Shown one piece after another: positions 1 to 7,987 of a DNA stretch of 18,865 bases. The DNA is taken from positions 1-18,865 of the forward strand of contig JAQUPC010000029.1 of the NCBI GenBank assembly GCA_028716765.1, given 5' to 3'. Position numbers and translations under genes: made by a program. The notes below the pieces were generated by a model that saw nothing but the letters and a program-made list of their open reading frames with translations, was not told the origin of the DNA and ran no database searches. Position 1 is the first letter of the stretch, and every line of letters begins with the position of its first letter. This DNA comes from Alphaproteobacteria bacterium (GTDB taxonomy: Bacteria; Pseudomonadota; Alphaproteobacteria; UBA9219).

Positions 1-320
1 GGCGCGTAGAGACAGCCAATGCAAACACCGCCAATCGTCGCTTCAATGTAGCGCGCCGCCTTGTCGTCCGTATCTCCCGGCAAGTGATTGCGTACATGTT
101 CTGGCTTTTCAAGGCTCAGGATCGCCACGCCGTTATAGGATTTCTGGCCCACGATGGAGAAGTTATATCCCATCGCCTCGAACTCGAGACGGGGAAACTC
201 ATTGGTTTCGCACTTAAGTTCTTGCAAAATGAGCACGTCCGGTTTGGCGGATTTCAGCCATTCCAGAACGTTAGGCATTCGGGCCTTGATCGAGTTGACG
301 TTCCAGCTGGCTATGCGCAT
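1..320 (-). CDS. xthA: exodeoxyribonuclease III, N-terminal part (runs off the left edge)
   Basis: Exonuclease III (AP endonuclease, EEP superfamily) cuts DNA at abasic sites and acts as a 3'-5' exonuclease and 3'-phosphatase in base excision repair in the cytoplasm. The reading frame starts at the ATG complementary to 318-320 and stays open to base 1, giving 106 residues of a protein usually about 255-270 long. The start reads MRIASWNVNSIKARMPN, the family's opening, with the metal/substrate Asn at residue 7. The ILQELK motif places the metal-binding Glu at residue 34, the same number as in E. coli. SYNGVAILS and the DDKAARYIEA stretch, where the family usually has D(D)E.AR.I.A, also fit. 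It lies 12 bases after the stop of a solute-binding protein on the same strand, so it may be co-transcribed with it. The catalytic C-terminal half lies outside the window. Confidence 0.95.
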   Translation of the reverse strand, partial: MRIASWNVNSIKARMPNVLEWLKSAKPDVLILQELKCETNEFPRLEFEAMGYNFSIVGQKSYNGVAILSLEKPEHVRNHLPGDTDDKAARYIEATIGGVCIGCLYA

Positions 321-332
321 GAAAGCCTTTCG

Positions 333-1205
333 TCAGTTGCGAAAGGGCAGTGCGGCGCGCAGAAAAATCCCCGGTCCCGTTTCGTACTTCTTCAGTATAG
401 CATCGATCGTGCCGCTGTTGAGCAATTGATCGGTCGCCACATCCACCATTTGCTTCATGCGAATGTCGGGGGGGAGAGATGGCGAAACAGCAATGAGATA
501 GAGCGGAGGATTATACCTTATGGCCTTCAATTTCCCGGGATTTTCCTTCAGATACTCGCTTGCCGTGAGCGTATCCGTAAACGTCACGTCGGCTTTGCCG
601 CTTACAACATTGAAGATGACGTCGGCAATAGGCGAGTTCTGGGGCAAGCTTACGTCCTGTGTGAAGGGAAAACGCAGATGGCGAAGTATCGAAGTCGTCT
701 CGCCATCCATAGTCGCAACCTTGACGCCGGGCTTGTTTATCAAGGCGGGATCGGCGTCGAAGCGGCGGTCGTTCGGACGCACCAACGCGACATAGGGCAT
801 ATAGGCATAGGGCCTGGAATAGAAGACGATCTGGCCCCTCTTGGCGTTCGCCCAGCCACCCGAACACTCCATGTCATAGCGTCCCGCGGCCAGATCTTCG
901 AGATAGGTGCCGAAATTAAGTTCCTGCGCCCATTCAATCTTCAAGTCCATTATGGAGCCCAGAGCTTCCGCAACATCAACATAAAGTCCTGAAAGTTTGC
1001 CAGAGTTCGGATCCTTGATGACAAAGGGAGGCCATGCGAAATAACCGCAACGGATCGTTCGCGTCCGCATCACGCGGTCGTAAGGGCTTTCTTTGCCAAG
1101 GAGCGCAGTATTGTCCTGTGGCGCCTTTTCATAATTTAGCGTGACAAGGCTCACCGCCAGCGCGACAACGATGGCAAGAATGACGGTGCTAAAGTGTTTC
1201 CTCAT
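333..1205 (-). CDS. periplasmic solute-binding protein (SBP_bac_3 type), second of a tandem pair
   Basis: A 290-residue protein of the type 2 periplasmic binding fold used for amino acids and small organic acids. I chose the ATG at 1203-1205 because GGGGAC lies about 7 bases before it and the protein then begins with a signal or anchor segment (MRKHF, then hydrophobic residues 6-24); an ATG 51 bases further upstream gives an unlikely N-terminus. Family features: YDRVMRT at 42-48, IRCGYFAWPPF, GYxxD-like lobe boundary GLYVDVAEALG, AKRGQIVFYSRPY (an Arg at the position that usually holds the ligand's carboxylate), and GKADVTF in the second lobe. It is clearly paralogous to the upstream gene, 13 bases away. 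No permease or ATPase gene is adjacent. No clean signal-peptidase site follows the hydrophobic stretch, so it may be membrane-anchored. The ligand is unknown. Confidence 0.88.
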   Translation of the reverse strand: MRKHFSTVILAIVVALAVSLVTLNYEKAPQDNTALLGKESPYDRVMRTRTIRCGYFAWPPFVIKDPNSGKLSGLYVDVAEALGSIMDLKIEWAQELNFGTYLEDLAAGRYDMECSGGWANAKRGQIVFYSRPYAYMPYVALVRPNDRRFDADPALINKPGVKVATMDGETTSILRHLRFPFTQDVSLPQNSPIADVIFNVVSGKADVTFTDTLTASEYLKENPGKLKAIRYNPPLYLIAVSPSLPPDIRMKQMVDVATDQLLNSGTIDAILKKYETGPGIFLRAALPFRN

Positions 1206-1218
1206 GATTTTGTCCCCG

Positions 1219-2133
1219 TTACATTGTGTGGCCCGATTTGTCTCCGCTCCCAGCAAAGCCTATATGAAATGGGGGCGCTAATCGATAGAACGTTCCCGGA
1301 GCAGGTTCATATTTATCCAACAGGCTGTCGACGTATCCGGTATTAAGCAGTTCTTCGAAGGCAGTATCCAGCATCTGCCGCAACGCAAATTCATTCCCGG
1401 GAATCATAACGGTGTCGGGGAACACCCTTAATGGCTTGTCCGCCGTGATGTTTTTTAACGCGCCCGGATTATTTTTCAGGAACTCGTGCGCAAAGTATAA
1501 TTCGACAAAAGTCACGTCGGCCTTACGGTCTTTGACGTTGAGGAGCATATTCGAAATTTCCGACAGCTGCGGAACCTGAACTTTTTGCGCGAGAGGGAAG
1601 TCCGTGGAGGCGATAACTTCCGCCATTTCGCCGTCCATTGTCGCTATCTTTACCGATGGCGAATTTATCAGCGTTATATTTTTGTCAAAACGGTTGTCGT
1701 CGGCGCGGACATAGGCCGCTATGCCGCTATAGAAAAGAGGCTTGGTAAAATCCACATGCGTTGACCTACGGGAATTCGGCCAGATTGCGCACGGCACAAT
1801 ATCATAGCGCCCGGATTCCATTCCCTCGATCATCGTTCCCCAGCCTGCCTCTTCAGTCCATTCAATCCGGAGCCCAAGTTTTTTTACGGCTTCCTGCATG
1901 GCTTCCACGAATATGCCGGAATACTTGCCCGTGTTAGGATCTTTCATGCACGATGGCGGGTTGGACACGTAACCGGCGCGAATGACCTGTGTCCGCATCA
2001 CGCGGTCGTAGACGCTTTCCGCCCTGGCCGCAGTTGCCTTTTCGCCCGGCGCCCCGCTCCATTTGAGCGTTACGAAGCTGGCCGCGACCGCGGCAAGAAC
2101 GGTAAAAATGATGAAAAGTAACGGGTTTTTCAT
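1219..2133 (-). CDS. periplasmic solute-binding protein (SBP_bac_3 type), first of a tandem pair
   Basis: A 304-residue paralogue of the next gene, matching it along its whole length: YDRVMRT sits at residues 42-48 in both proteins, followed by IRAGYVSNPPS, KDPNTGKYSGIFVE, SGRYDIVPCAIW, VKIATMDGEM and KADVTFVEL. I chose the ATG at 2131-2133 because GGAG lies six bases before it and it begins directly with a hydrophobic export or anchor segment (MKNPLLFIIFTVLAAVAASF). Two upstream ATGs, up to 2157, are less well placed. The NSRRSTHVDFTKPL stretch keeps the Arg and VDF pattern of amino-acid-binding relatives. Function inferred from the fold: capture of an amino acid or small organic acid in the periplasm, for an unlinked transporter or a sensor. 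It lies 60 bases after a small membrane protein gene on the same strand. Confidence 0.88.
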   Translation of the reverse strand: MKNPLLFIIFTVLAAVAASFVTLKWSGAPGEKATAARAESVYDRVMRTQVIRAGYVSNPPSCMKDPNTGKYSGIFVEAMQEAVKKLGLRIEWTEEAGWGTMIEGMESGRYDIVPCAIWPNSRRSTHVDFTKPLFYSGIAAYVRADDNRFDKNITLINSPSVKIATMDGEMAEVIASTDFPLAQKVQVPQLSEISNMLLNVKDRKADVTFVELYFAHEFLKNNPGALKNITADKPLRVFPDTVMIPGNEFALRQMLDTAFEELLNTGYVDSLLDKYEPAPGTFYRLAPPFHIGFAGSGDKSGHTM

Positions 2134-2193
2134 CTTAAGCTCCGTGTTCATAGGCATTTATTGTACGCTAACCTGATCCGTCTTACAGGGCCA

Positions 2194-2484
2194 TCACAGA
2201 ATCCCCGTCGCAAAGAAGAGGACGGCGATAAACAGGGAGAATATGCCGAGGATAAAGAGGTAATCCGCCCCTTTTTCGAAGGGGCCGGTGCTTTTTTCCG
2301 TTCTGATCGACAGATAAGACAAGATGCAACTGGCCAGAAAGCACAGGCTGGAGGCAATGCTTATCTCGTCAGCAAGCGTATTCTCCCCCGTGTTCGTCAG
2401 CTTCATGCCTGCAATGAGGATAAAACAAATCCCCAGCAGGTTCGACGAAGCATTAAGAATATGGGTCTCTTTTCCGCCGTTCAT
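2194..2484 (-). CDS. small membrane protein with three predicted helices, function unknown
   Basis: A 96-residue protein with three hydrophobic segments at about residues 14-26, 39-58 and 74-94, separated by short polar loops, the second rich in charge (RTEKSTGPFEKGAD). A strong ribosome site, GGAGGGG, sits two bases before the ATG at 2482-2484, which supports the gene being real. It is the first gene of the minus-strand group leading through the two binding proteins to xthA, and is divergent from dgt with 60 bases between the starts. I do not recognise a named family. With three helices and no obvious polar motif it does not look like an ABC permease, so it does not by itself supply the missing transporter for the binding proteins. 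Confidence 0.72.
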   Translation of the reverse strand: MNGGKETHILNASSNLLGICFILIAGMKLTNTGENTLADEISIASSLCFLASCILSYLSIRTEKSTGPFEKGADYLFILGIFSLFIAVLFFATGIL

Positions 2485-2544
2485 AACCCCTCCAAAACAA
2501 GCTTACCCCTAGCCAAAACTTATAGACCCGTCTAATCTGGGGCC

Positions 2545-3744
2545 ATGAAAGAATATTTGCAAGATTCGGGGGCGCGCAGCGCCCCTTACGCCAGTAAGGC
2601 CCGTGAAACGCGGGGCCGGCTGGCGCCCGAGGCGCCGAGCGAGACCCGCACCGAGTTCCAGCGCGATCACGACCGGATCATCCATTCCGGCGCGTTCCGC
2701 AAGCTGCGCAACAAGTCGCAGGTGTTCATCGAAAACGAAGGCGATTATTTCCGGACGCGCCTCACGCACTCGCTTGAAGTCTCGCAGATCGCGCGCTCGA
2801 TCGCACGCGCTCTGGGGTTGAACGAGGATTTGACCGAAACCATCGCTTTGGCTCACGATCTTGGGCACACCTGCTTCGGCCATTCGGGCGAAGCCGCGTT
2901 GGCGGAGGTCATGGGGCCCTATGGCGGGTTTAGTCATAACGAGCAGACCATCCGCATTTTGACGAAACTCGAACGCCGTTATGTGGATTTTGACGGCTTG
3001 AATCTCACGTGGGAGACTCTGGAAGGAATTGCCAAGCACAACGGTCCGCTGTTGCCGGAAAAGGACGGCAAGCCCTTGCCCTCGACGATGGCTGAGTTTA
3101 ACGCGAAATTCGACCTCGAGCTCGCGACCTACGCCGGGCCGGAAGCCCAGGTGGCGGCGTTGTCGGACGATGTGGCCTACAACTCGCATGATATCGACGA
3201 CGGGTACCGCGCGGGATTTTTTGGTTTTGACGACCTGAAGACCTTGCCTCTTTTCGGCCCTATATTGGAGGACACGAAACGCCGTTGCCCCGAGGCCGAC
3301 AATGAACGTGTGATGCATGCCGTCGTGCGGCAAGTCATCGGCACGATGGTGACGGATCTTCTGGATTCGACACGCGCGGCCATCGTGACGCTGAAGCCGC
3401 AATCGGCCGCTGACATCCGTAAAGCCAAACAGCAAACGGTTAAGTTCAGCTTTGCCATGCAGGGGCACATGAAGGTGCTGAACGCCTTTTTGCGCGACCG
3501 CATGTACGAGCACAGCAAGGTCAACCGCACGCGAACCAAGGCCGAGCAAATCGTGAAGGATTTGTTCGCTTTCCTTATGGACAAGCCGAACTGCTTGCCG
3601 AATCCTTGGTACAAGGCCCTGCGCGATCATGAAACGGATGAGATGTTCAAGGCGCGGCATATCGCCGATTACATCGCCGGCATGACCGACCGCTACGCCG
3701 TCATGGAGCACCGCAAGCTGTTCTCGACGGAGACGATGTTATAA
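2545..3744 (+). CDS. dgt: deoxyguanosinetriphosphate triphosphohydrolase-like protein (HD domain)
   Basis: dGTPase-like HD-domain enzyme that hydrolyses deoxynucleoside triphosphates to the nucleoside and triphosphate, affecting dNTP pools in the cytoplasm. The 399-residue length is usual for the alphaproteobacterial form. Visible motifs: RTEFQRDHDRIIHSGAFRKL near the N-terminus, GDYFRTRLTHSLEV with metal His 75, ALAHDLGHTCFGHSGE with the HD pair at 104-105, FSHNEQTIRIL, and ALSDDVAYNSHDIDDG, which carries the fourth metal ligand. The start is the ATG preceded by TGGGG. Only four bases separate its stop from the NUDIX gene, so it probably heads the dgt-NUDIX-argS-SPOR-nagZ operon. Its promoter should lie in the 60-base divergent gap upstream, but I could not assign one. 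Confidence 0.95.
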   Translation: MKEYLQDSGARSAPYASKARETRGRLAPEAPSETRTEFQRDHDRIIHSGAFRKLRNKSQVFIENEGDYFRTRLTHSLEVSQIARSIARALGLNEDLTETIALAHDLGHTCFGHSGEAALAEVMGPYGGFSHNEQTIRILTKLERRYVDFDGLNLTWETLEGIAKHNGPLLPEKDGKPLPSTMAEFNAKFDLELATYAGPEAQVAALSDDVAYNSHDIDDGYRAGFFGFDDLKTLPLFGPILEDTKRRCPEADNERVMHAVVRQVIGTMVTDLLDSTRAAIVTLKPQSAADIRKAKQQTVKFSFAMQGHMKVLNAFLRDRMYEHSKVNRTRTKAEQIVKDLFAFLMDKPNCLPNPWYKALRDHETDEMFKARHIADYIAGMTDRYAVMEHRKLFSTETML

Positions 3745-3748
3745 AGGC

Positions 3749-4183
3749 ATGCAAAAGGGCAAAGATTATATCGGCGTTGGCGTCGGGGCTGTCATAATAG
3801 AGCCGCATGAATCCACCATTTTGCTCGTCAAACGCAAGAAACCGCCCGAGGCCGGAAAGTGGTCGATCCCCGGCGGAGCGGTCGATTTCGGCGAAACTTT
3901 CGAAGCGGCGGTGATCCGGGAGGTTAAAGAGGAGGTCGGCCTCGAAGTTGAAGTGCTAAGGTTATTGCGCCTGACCGATCATATTTTGCCGGAGGAAGGT
4001 GTTCATTGGGTGACTCCCGCCTTTGAAGTACGGATCGTTGGCGGCGAGGCCCAAAACCTTGAGCCGGACAAGCATGAGGCCGTAGAATGGTTTTCGCTTA
4101 AGGACTTGCCCCAGGAACTGACGATGACTACGTCGTTAGCGCTTGCTAGCTATATTGAAAGAAATACAAAGGGTATGCCGTGA
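3749..4183 (+). CDS. NUDIX hydrolase
   Basis: A 144-residue NUDIX protein. The Nudix box GX5EX7REUXEEXGU is complete from Gly 43 to Leu 65 (G-AVDFG-E-TFEAAVI-REV-K-EE-V-GL). It is preceded by KWSIPGG, and an N-terminal strand reads GVGAVIIEPHESTILLVKR. These enzymes hydrolyse nucleoside diphosphates linked to another group; members of this size include ADP-ribose and nucleotide-sugar pyrophosphatases and oxidised-nucleotide cleaners. The substrate cannot be read from the sequence. It starts four bases after the dgt stop, and its own stop overlaps the GTG start of argS (GTGA), so the three genes are translationally coupled. Sitting next to a dNTP triphosphohydrolase, a role in nucleotide pool cleaning is a reasonable inference but not shown. 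Confidence 0.92.
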   Translation: MQKGKDYIGVGVGAVIIEPHESTILLVKRKKPPEAGKWSIPGGAVDFGETFEAAVIREVKEEVGLEVEVLRLLRLTDHILPEEGVHWVTPAFEVRIVGGEAQNLEPDKHEAVEWFSLKDLPQELTMTTSLALASYIERNTKGMP

Positions 4184-5955
4184 CGATCTTCAAAACCCTT
4201 CATGCGGACATTGCCGCCATTCTTGATGCCTTGATCAAGGAGGGCGCGCTGGCGTTGAGCACGCCTGTGCCCGTTTTTGTGGTGGAGCCGCCGCGCGATC
4301 CGTCGCATGGCGATCTGGCGACGAACGCAGCGATGGTGTTGGCCAAGTCCGCCGGAAAGCCGCCGCGCGCGATTGCCGAATTGCTGAAGCCGAAGATCGC
4401 CGCGCTTCCCGTTGTAACGGGCGTTGATGTGGCAGGGCCGGGTTTTATCAATCTGCGGCTGAAACCGGACGTTTGGCAAAAAGAATTAAAGGAAATCCTT
4501 AGCGCCGGAATTGCCTATGGCGACAGTGCGCTCGGCAAGAAGGAGCGCGTGAACGTCGAGTTCGTTTCCGCCAACCCTACCGGCCCTATGCATGCTGGGC
4601 ATGTGCGCGGCGCCGTGATCGGCGACACGCTTTGCAACCTGCTTTCCAAGGCTGGCTACGACGTCACGCGCGAGTACTATTTCAACGACGCGGGCGCGCA
4701 GGTCGACGTTCTGGCCCGCACGGTGCATCTCCGCTATCGGGAGGCCTTGGGCGAAAACATCGGCGCTATTCCGGAAGGCATGTATCCGGGCGAATATCTT
4801 AAGGACGTTGGCGCGGCACTGGCCGGGCGCGAAGGGCGCAAGTGGCTCGGCAAGCCGGAGGACGATTGGCTGGATCCCGTCAGGGCTTTCGCCGTTTCTG
4901 CAATCATGAAAATGATCCGCGAGGACCTTATTCTCATCGACATCAAGCACGATGTTTTCACGAACGAACGCGAACTAATCGAAAACGGCATGCTCGACAA
5001 GGCTTTCAAAATCCTGGAAGACAAAGGTTTAATTTACGTCGGCACCTTGCCGCCGCCGAAAGGCAAAGTGATGGAGGACTGGGAGCCGGTTCCCCTGACT
5101 CTCTTCCGCTCCAGCCGGTTCGGCGATAGCACCGACAGGCCGCTCAAGAAACGCGACGGCACATGGACTTATATCGTAACGGATATCGCCTATCACTACG
5201 ATATGATTGAGCGCGGCTTTCTCTATATGATCAATATTCTGGGCAAGGATCACGGCGGTTATCTGGAGAAAATGCGGCCGGCCGTGGCGGCGCTCAGCGA
5301 CGGCAAGGCCCGGCTTGAAGTGATCTTCAACAGCATCGTCAAGGTGTTCAAGAACGGCGTGCCGGTCAAGCTTTCCAAGCGTTCCGGCAACCTCATCACG
5401 CTTCGCGAAATGGTGGAGCAGGTGGGGGCAGGGGCCGTCCGCTTTTTCATGCTGACGCGCGCGCCGGATTCCGAGCTTGAGTTCGACTTCGCCAAGGTGG
5501 TCGAGCAGACGCGGGACAACCCCGTTTTCTATGTGCAGTACGCCCATGCTCGGTGCTGTTCGGTGCTGCGCCACGCAGCGGAGCTGTTTCCGGGCGAAGA
5601 CCTCTCCGCCGGGGCTATGGCCAAAATGGATGCAAGCGGGATCGATAATCCTGATGAACTCGCCCTCATTCGCGTTCTGGCCAATTGGCCGCGCGCGGTC
5701 GAAGCTGCCGCCGTGGCGCAAGAGCCCCACAGAATTGCCTTTTTCCTGATGGACCTTGCCGCCCAGTTCCATAGCCTGTGGAACAAAGGCAATGATAATG
5801 CTACGCTTCGTTTTATAGTCCCCGATAACCCCGCCCTGACGCGTACGCGCCTTTTGCTCGTCAAAGCCACGCAAACGGTCATTGCCAGCGGCCTTTCGGT
5901 TATGGGATGCGAGCCGTTAGAGGAAATGAAGAATGATCGACCGGAAACCGCCTGA
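4180..5955 (+). CDS. argS: arginyl-tRNA synthetase
   Basis: Class I aminoacyl-tRNA synthetase charging tRNA-Arg with arginine, cytoplasmic and essential. It has 591 residues, normal for the family. The N-terminal Add1-type domain contains PSHGDLATNAAM (41-52). The class I signature is ANPTGPMHAGH, with the HIGH-type tetrapeptide HAGH at 138-141. The KMSKS-type loop is KLSKR at 397-401, followed by SGNLITL. The C-terminal DALR anticodon domain runs to the end. The start is GTG at 4180, giving a 4-base GTGA overlap with the NUDIX stop; no better start aligns the N-terminus. The 3' end overlaps the start of the SPOR gene by 23 bases. It is the core housekeeping gene of this operon. Confidence 0.97.
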   Translation: MTIFKTLHADIAAILDALIKEGALALSTPVPVFVVEPPRDPSHGDLATNAAMVLAKSAGKPPRAIAELLKPKIAALPVVTGVDVAGPGFINLRLKPDVWQKELKEILSAGIAYGDSALGKKERVNVEFVSANPTGPMHAGHVRGAVIGDTLCNLLSKAGYDVTREYYFNDAGAQVDVLARTVHLRYREALGENIGAIPEGMYPGEYLKDVGAALAGREGRKWLGKPEDDWLDPVRAFAVSAIMKMIREDLILIDIKHDVFTNERELIENGMLDKAFKILEDKGLIYVGTLPPPKGKVMEDWEPVPLTLFRSSRFGDSTDRPLKKRDGTWTYIVTDIAYHYDMIERGFLYMINILGKDHGGYLEKMRPAVAALSDGKARLEVIFNSIVKVFKNGVPVKLSKRSGNLITLREMVEQVGAGAVRFFMLTRAPDSELEFDFAKVVEQTRDNPVFYVQYAHARCCSVLRHAAELFPGEDLSAGAMAKMDASGIDNPDELALIRVLANWPRAVEAAAVAQEPHRIAFFLMDLAAQFHSLWNKGNDNATLRFIVPDNPALTRTRLLLVKATQTVIASGLSVMGCEPLEEMKNDRPETA

Positions 5956-6826
5956 ACTTTTCGCCCAACCGCCCGTCCGTTCCGATTTTACGCGCGTGCA
6001 GCACCGGCCGCTTCTCGGGCGGCGGCGCATTATGCTTTTGGCGCTTCTTGTCGGGATTGCGGGCGGTCTGATTGCTTATTGGCAATTCGGCACGGACGCC
6101 GGGGAGGCGCCGGTGGAAATCCCGACGATCAAGGCCGAAGGCCCGGTCAAGCAACGCCCCGAGCAGCCCGGCGGCATAGAAATTCCGCATCAGAACGAAA
6201 CCGTGTTCCAGAGGATCGATAATACCAGCACCGGGAAGCAACCCGTGGTGGAACATCTGTTGCCGCCTCCCGAAGAACCCAAGCCCGTTTCTGCCGAGGC
6301 TTCGACAACGGCGGCTTCTGTTCCGTCGCCTGCTCCCGTGTCGCCGGTCACGCCATCGCCCGGGGCAAATGCGGTGGAGCCTGAATCTCTTGCGGGCGTG
6401 GCCGCCGCCTCGCCTCAGTCAACCGAAAAACCGGAAACGCCGGATGCATCACCTTTAAGTTCCGTTGAAACACCCTCTAAACCCGCCGAAACCAAGTCTC
6501 CGGCTCCGGCGCCTAAAGCGGTCACTAAGCCAAAAACGACGGGCAACCTGCCAAAAGAAATGTTCACCGGCCAGCCTGTAAAAGGGTTTTTCGTGCAGCT
6601 GGGATCGTTCCCAAGCCAGGAAACCGCGAAAACGCAACTGGCGAAACTGCAGAAAAAATATGCCGATACGCTTGGCGAGGTTCATTTGCAGTTAAAACGC
6701 GTCGATCTCGGGACTAAAGGAGTCTATTTCCGTATTCAGGGCGGTCCTATGCAGGATGCCAAGGCGCGTTCGGTTTGTGCCACTCTGTGGAGCCAAAAGG
6801 CTCCCTGTATCGTCGTGCGGCCGTGA
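5933..6826 (+). CDS. membrane-anchored SPOR-domain protein
   Basis: A 297-residue bitopic protein with three parts. A basic cytoplasmic N-terminus leads to one transmembrane helix (about 33-50, after GRRR). A long Pro/Ala/Ser/Thr/Glu-rich low-complexity linker follows (about 55-205). The C-terminal SPOR domain spans about 217-297 (KGFFVQLGSFPSQETAKTQL ... YFRIQGGPM). SPOR domains bind septal peptidoglycan lacking stem peptides, so the protein probably sits at the division site with its linker spanning the periplasm. The start lies inside argS (23-base overlap), and its stop overlaps the GTG of nagZ, which links peptidoglycan binding with peptidoglycan recycling. The order argS-SPOR-nagZ is typical of alphaproteobacteria. 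No individual gene name is justified. Confidence 0.9.
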   Translation: MIDRKPPELFAQPPVRSDFTRVQHRPLLGRRRIMLLALLVGIAGGLIAYWQFGTDAGEAPVEIPTIKAEGPVKQRPEQPGGIEIPHQNETVFQRIDNTSTGKQPVVEHLLPPPEEPKPVSAEASTTAASVPSPAPVSPVTPSPGANAVEPESLAGVAAASPQSTEKPETPDASPLSSVETPSKPAETKSPAPAPKAVTKPKTTGNLPKEMFTGQPVKGFFVQLGSFPSQETAKTQLAKLQKKYADTLGEVHLQLKRVDLGTKGVYFRIQGGPMQDAKARSVCATLWSQKAPCIVVRP

Positions 6827-7830
6827 GACCCGTCCTTTTCGGCTGCTCCGGTTATTCGTTGACGCCTGAAGAGAGCGCGTTTTTCAGGGAGGCCGATCCC
6901 TTCGGCTTCATCCTGTTCCAGCGGAATTGCGATACGCCGGATCAAGTGCGGCGGCTTGTTGACGATTTGCGCAAAGCCGCCGGGCGCGCCGATGCGCCAC
7001 TATTCATAGATCAGGAAGGCGGGCGCGTGGCGCGTCTCAAGCCGCCGCACTGGCCTGCGTTGCCGCCTTTGCGCGCAATAGGCCGCATTTACGAACGGGA
7101 TGCCGGGCGCGGGATCGAGGCCATGCGGCTTCATGCGCGGCTGACGGCGCATATGCTTTACGATCTCGGCATTAACGGGAACTGCGCGCCGGTCCTTGAT
7201 TTGTTTATCGAAGGGGCGTCAAGCGCCATCGGCGATCGCGCCATAAGCCCTAATCCGGACATATGCGGGACGCTTGGCCGCGTTGCCGTTGAAACCTATC
7301 TTGAGAACGGCGTGCTTCCGGTCGTCAAGCACATGCCCGGCCACGGACGCGTTCAGGCCGATCCGCATTTGACCCTGCCTGTCGTGGAAACGGAACGCAA
7401 AATTCTTGAGGCTGAGGATTTCAAACCGTTTCTGGCCTTGAAAGACGCGCCCATCGGGATGAACTGCCATTTGGTGTTTAAGGCGCTCGATATGGAAAAG
7501 CCCGTGTCGCTTTCGGCGAAAGTGCACCAGGAGATCATTCGCGGCACGCTTGGTTTCAAAGGACTGCTGTTCTCCGACGATCTGGCGATGAAGGCCCTGG
7601 ACGGGCCGTTGCCCGAAATCGCCGGGCAGGCTTTGTCGGCCGGGGCCGATGTGGTTCTTTATTGCCCCGGAACGATGCCGGAGATGCGCGAAATAGCAGC
7701 CGCCTTGCCGGAGATGGGCGAACAGGCCGTGGCGCGGTGGGATCGCGCAAAGGCGATGTTGCGCGAGCCGGAAAGCGAATTTAGTTTTGCGGACGCAATG
7801 GCGCGACTGAACGTTTATGAGAAAATCTAG
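6823..7830 (+). CDS. nagZ: beta-N-acetylhexosaminidase (glycoside hydrolase family 3)
   Basis: NagZ removes N-acetylglucosamine from cytoplasmic anhydro-muropeptides during peptidoglycan recycling, and its products feed AmpR-type beta-lactamase signalling in many bacteria. I place the start at GTG 6823, overlapping the SPOR stop as GTGA. This gives 335 residues beginning MRPVLFGCSG, which matches the family. The longer frame starting at 6775 would lie inside the SPOR gene. Motifs: FIDQEGGRVARL (61-72), KHMPGHG (169-175), the Asp-X-His dyad D180/H182 in QADPHLTLP that acts as acid/base, and FSDDLAM, where D252 is the likely nucleophile. It ends the dgt-nagZ string; a 157-base AT-rich gap follows before scpA. 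Confidence 0.95.
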   Translation: MRPVLFGCSGYSLTPEESAFFREADPFGFILFQRNCDTPDQVRRLVDDLRKAAGRADAPLFIDQEGGRVARLKPPHWPALPPLRAIGRIYERDAGRGIEAMRLHARLTAHMLYDLGINGNCAPVLDLFIEGASSAIGDRAISPNPDICGTLGRVAVETYLENGVLPVVKHMPGHGRVQADPHLTLPVVETERKILEAEDFKPFLALKDAPIGMNCHLVFKALDMEKPVSLSAKVHQEIIRGTLGFKGLLFSDDLAMKALDGPLPEIAGQALSAGADVVLYCPGTMPEMREIAAALPEMGEQAVARWDRAKAMLREPESEFSFADAMARLNVYEKI

Positions 7831-7987
7831 CATAAACATTATAATGCCAATTTATCAATATGTTACACCAATTATTTAAACTAATTGATTAAGATAATGA
7901 TTTATGTCCGAATTTTGAGGATTTTTGCCCTGATTCGCCTGTAAAACACCCCGGAAACCCCTTTAAACGGCATTTTAGGCGCGTCGA
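7831..7987 (+). other. AT-rich spacer between nagZ and scpA, possible promoter region
   Basis: This 157-base gap is strikingly AT-rich in its first 90 bases compared with the genes around it. It contains an exact TATAAT at 7840-7845, without a convincing -35 at the right distance, and an imperfect palindrome around AATTATTTAAACTAATT. There is no ribosome site with an open frame and no hairpin followed by a T-run. It most likely separates transcription of scpAB from the argS-nagZ operon, but no promoter can be fixed from the sequence. Confidence 0.35.

Noticed and set aside
84..992. A 302-codon plus-strand frame opposite xthA and the second binding protein
   Set aside because: Both genes underneath have clear family motifs on the minus strand; the plus frame has no coherent domain.
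2509..3711. A 400-codon open frame antisense to dgt
   Set aside because: It mirrors dgt, has no ribosome site or recognisable motif, and is rich in Arg, His and Gly in the way of antisense shadows in GC-rich coding DNA.
5029..5874. A 281-codon frame antisense to argS
   Set aside because: It is fully inside argS, which is unambiguous; the composition is that of a shadow frame.
6775..6822. Upstream extension of nagZ to an ATG at 6775
   Set aside because: The extra 16 residues lie inside the SPOR gene and do not resemble NagZ; GTG 6823 gives the family N-terminus and a GTGA overlap.
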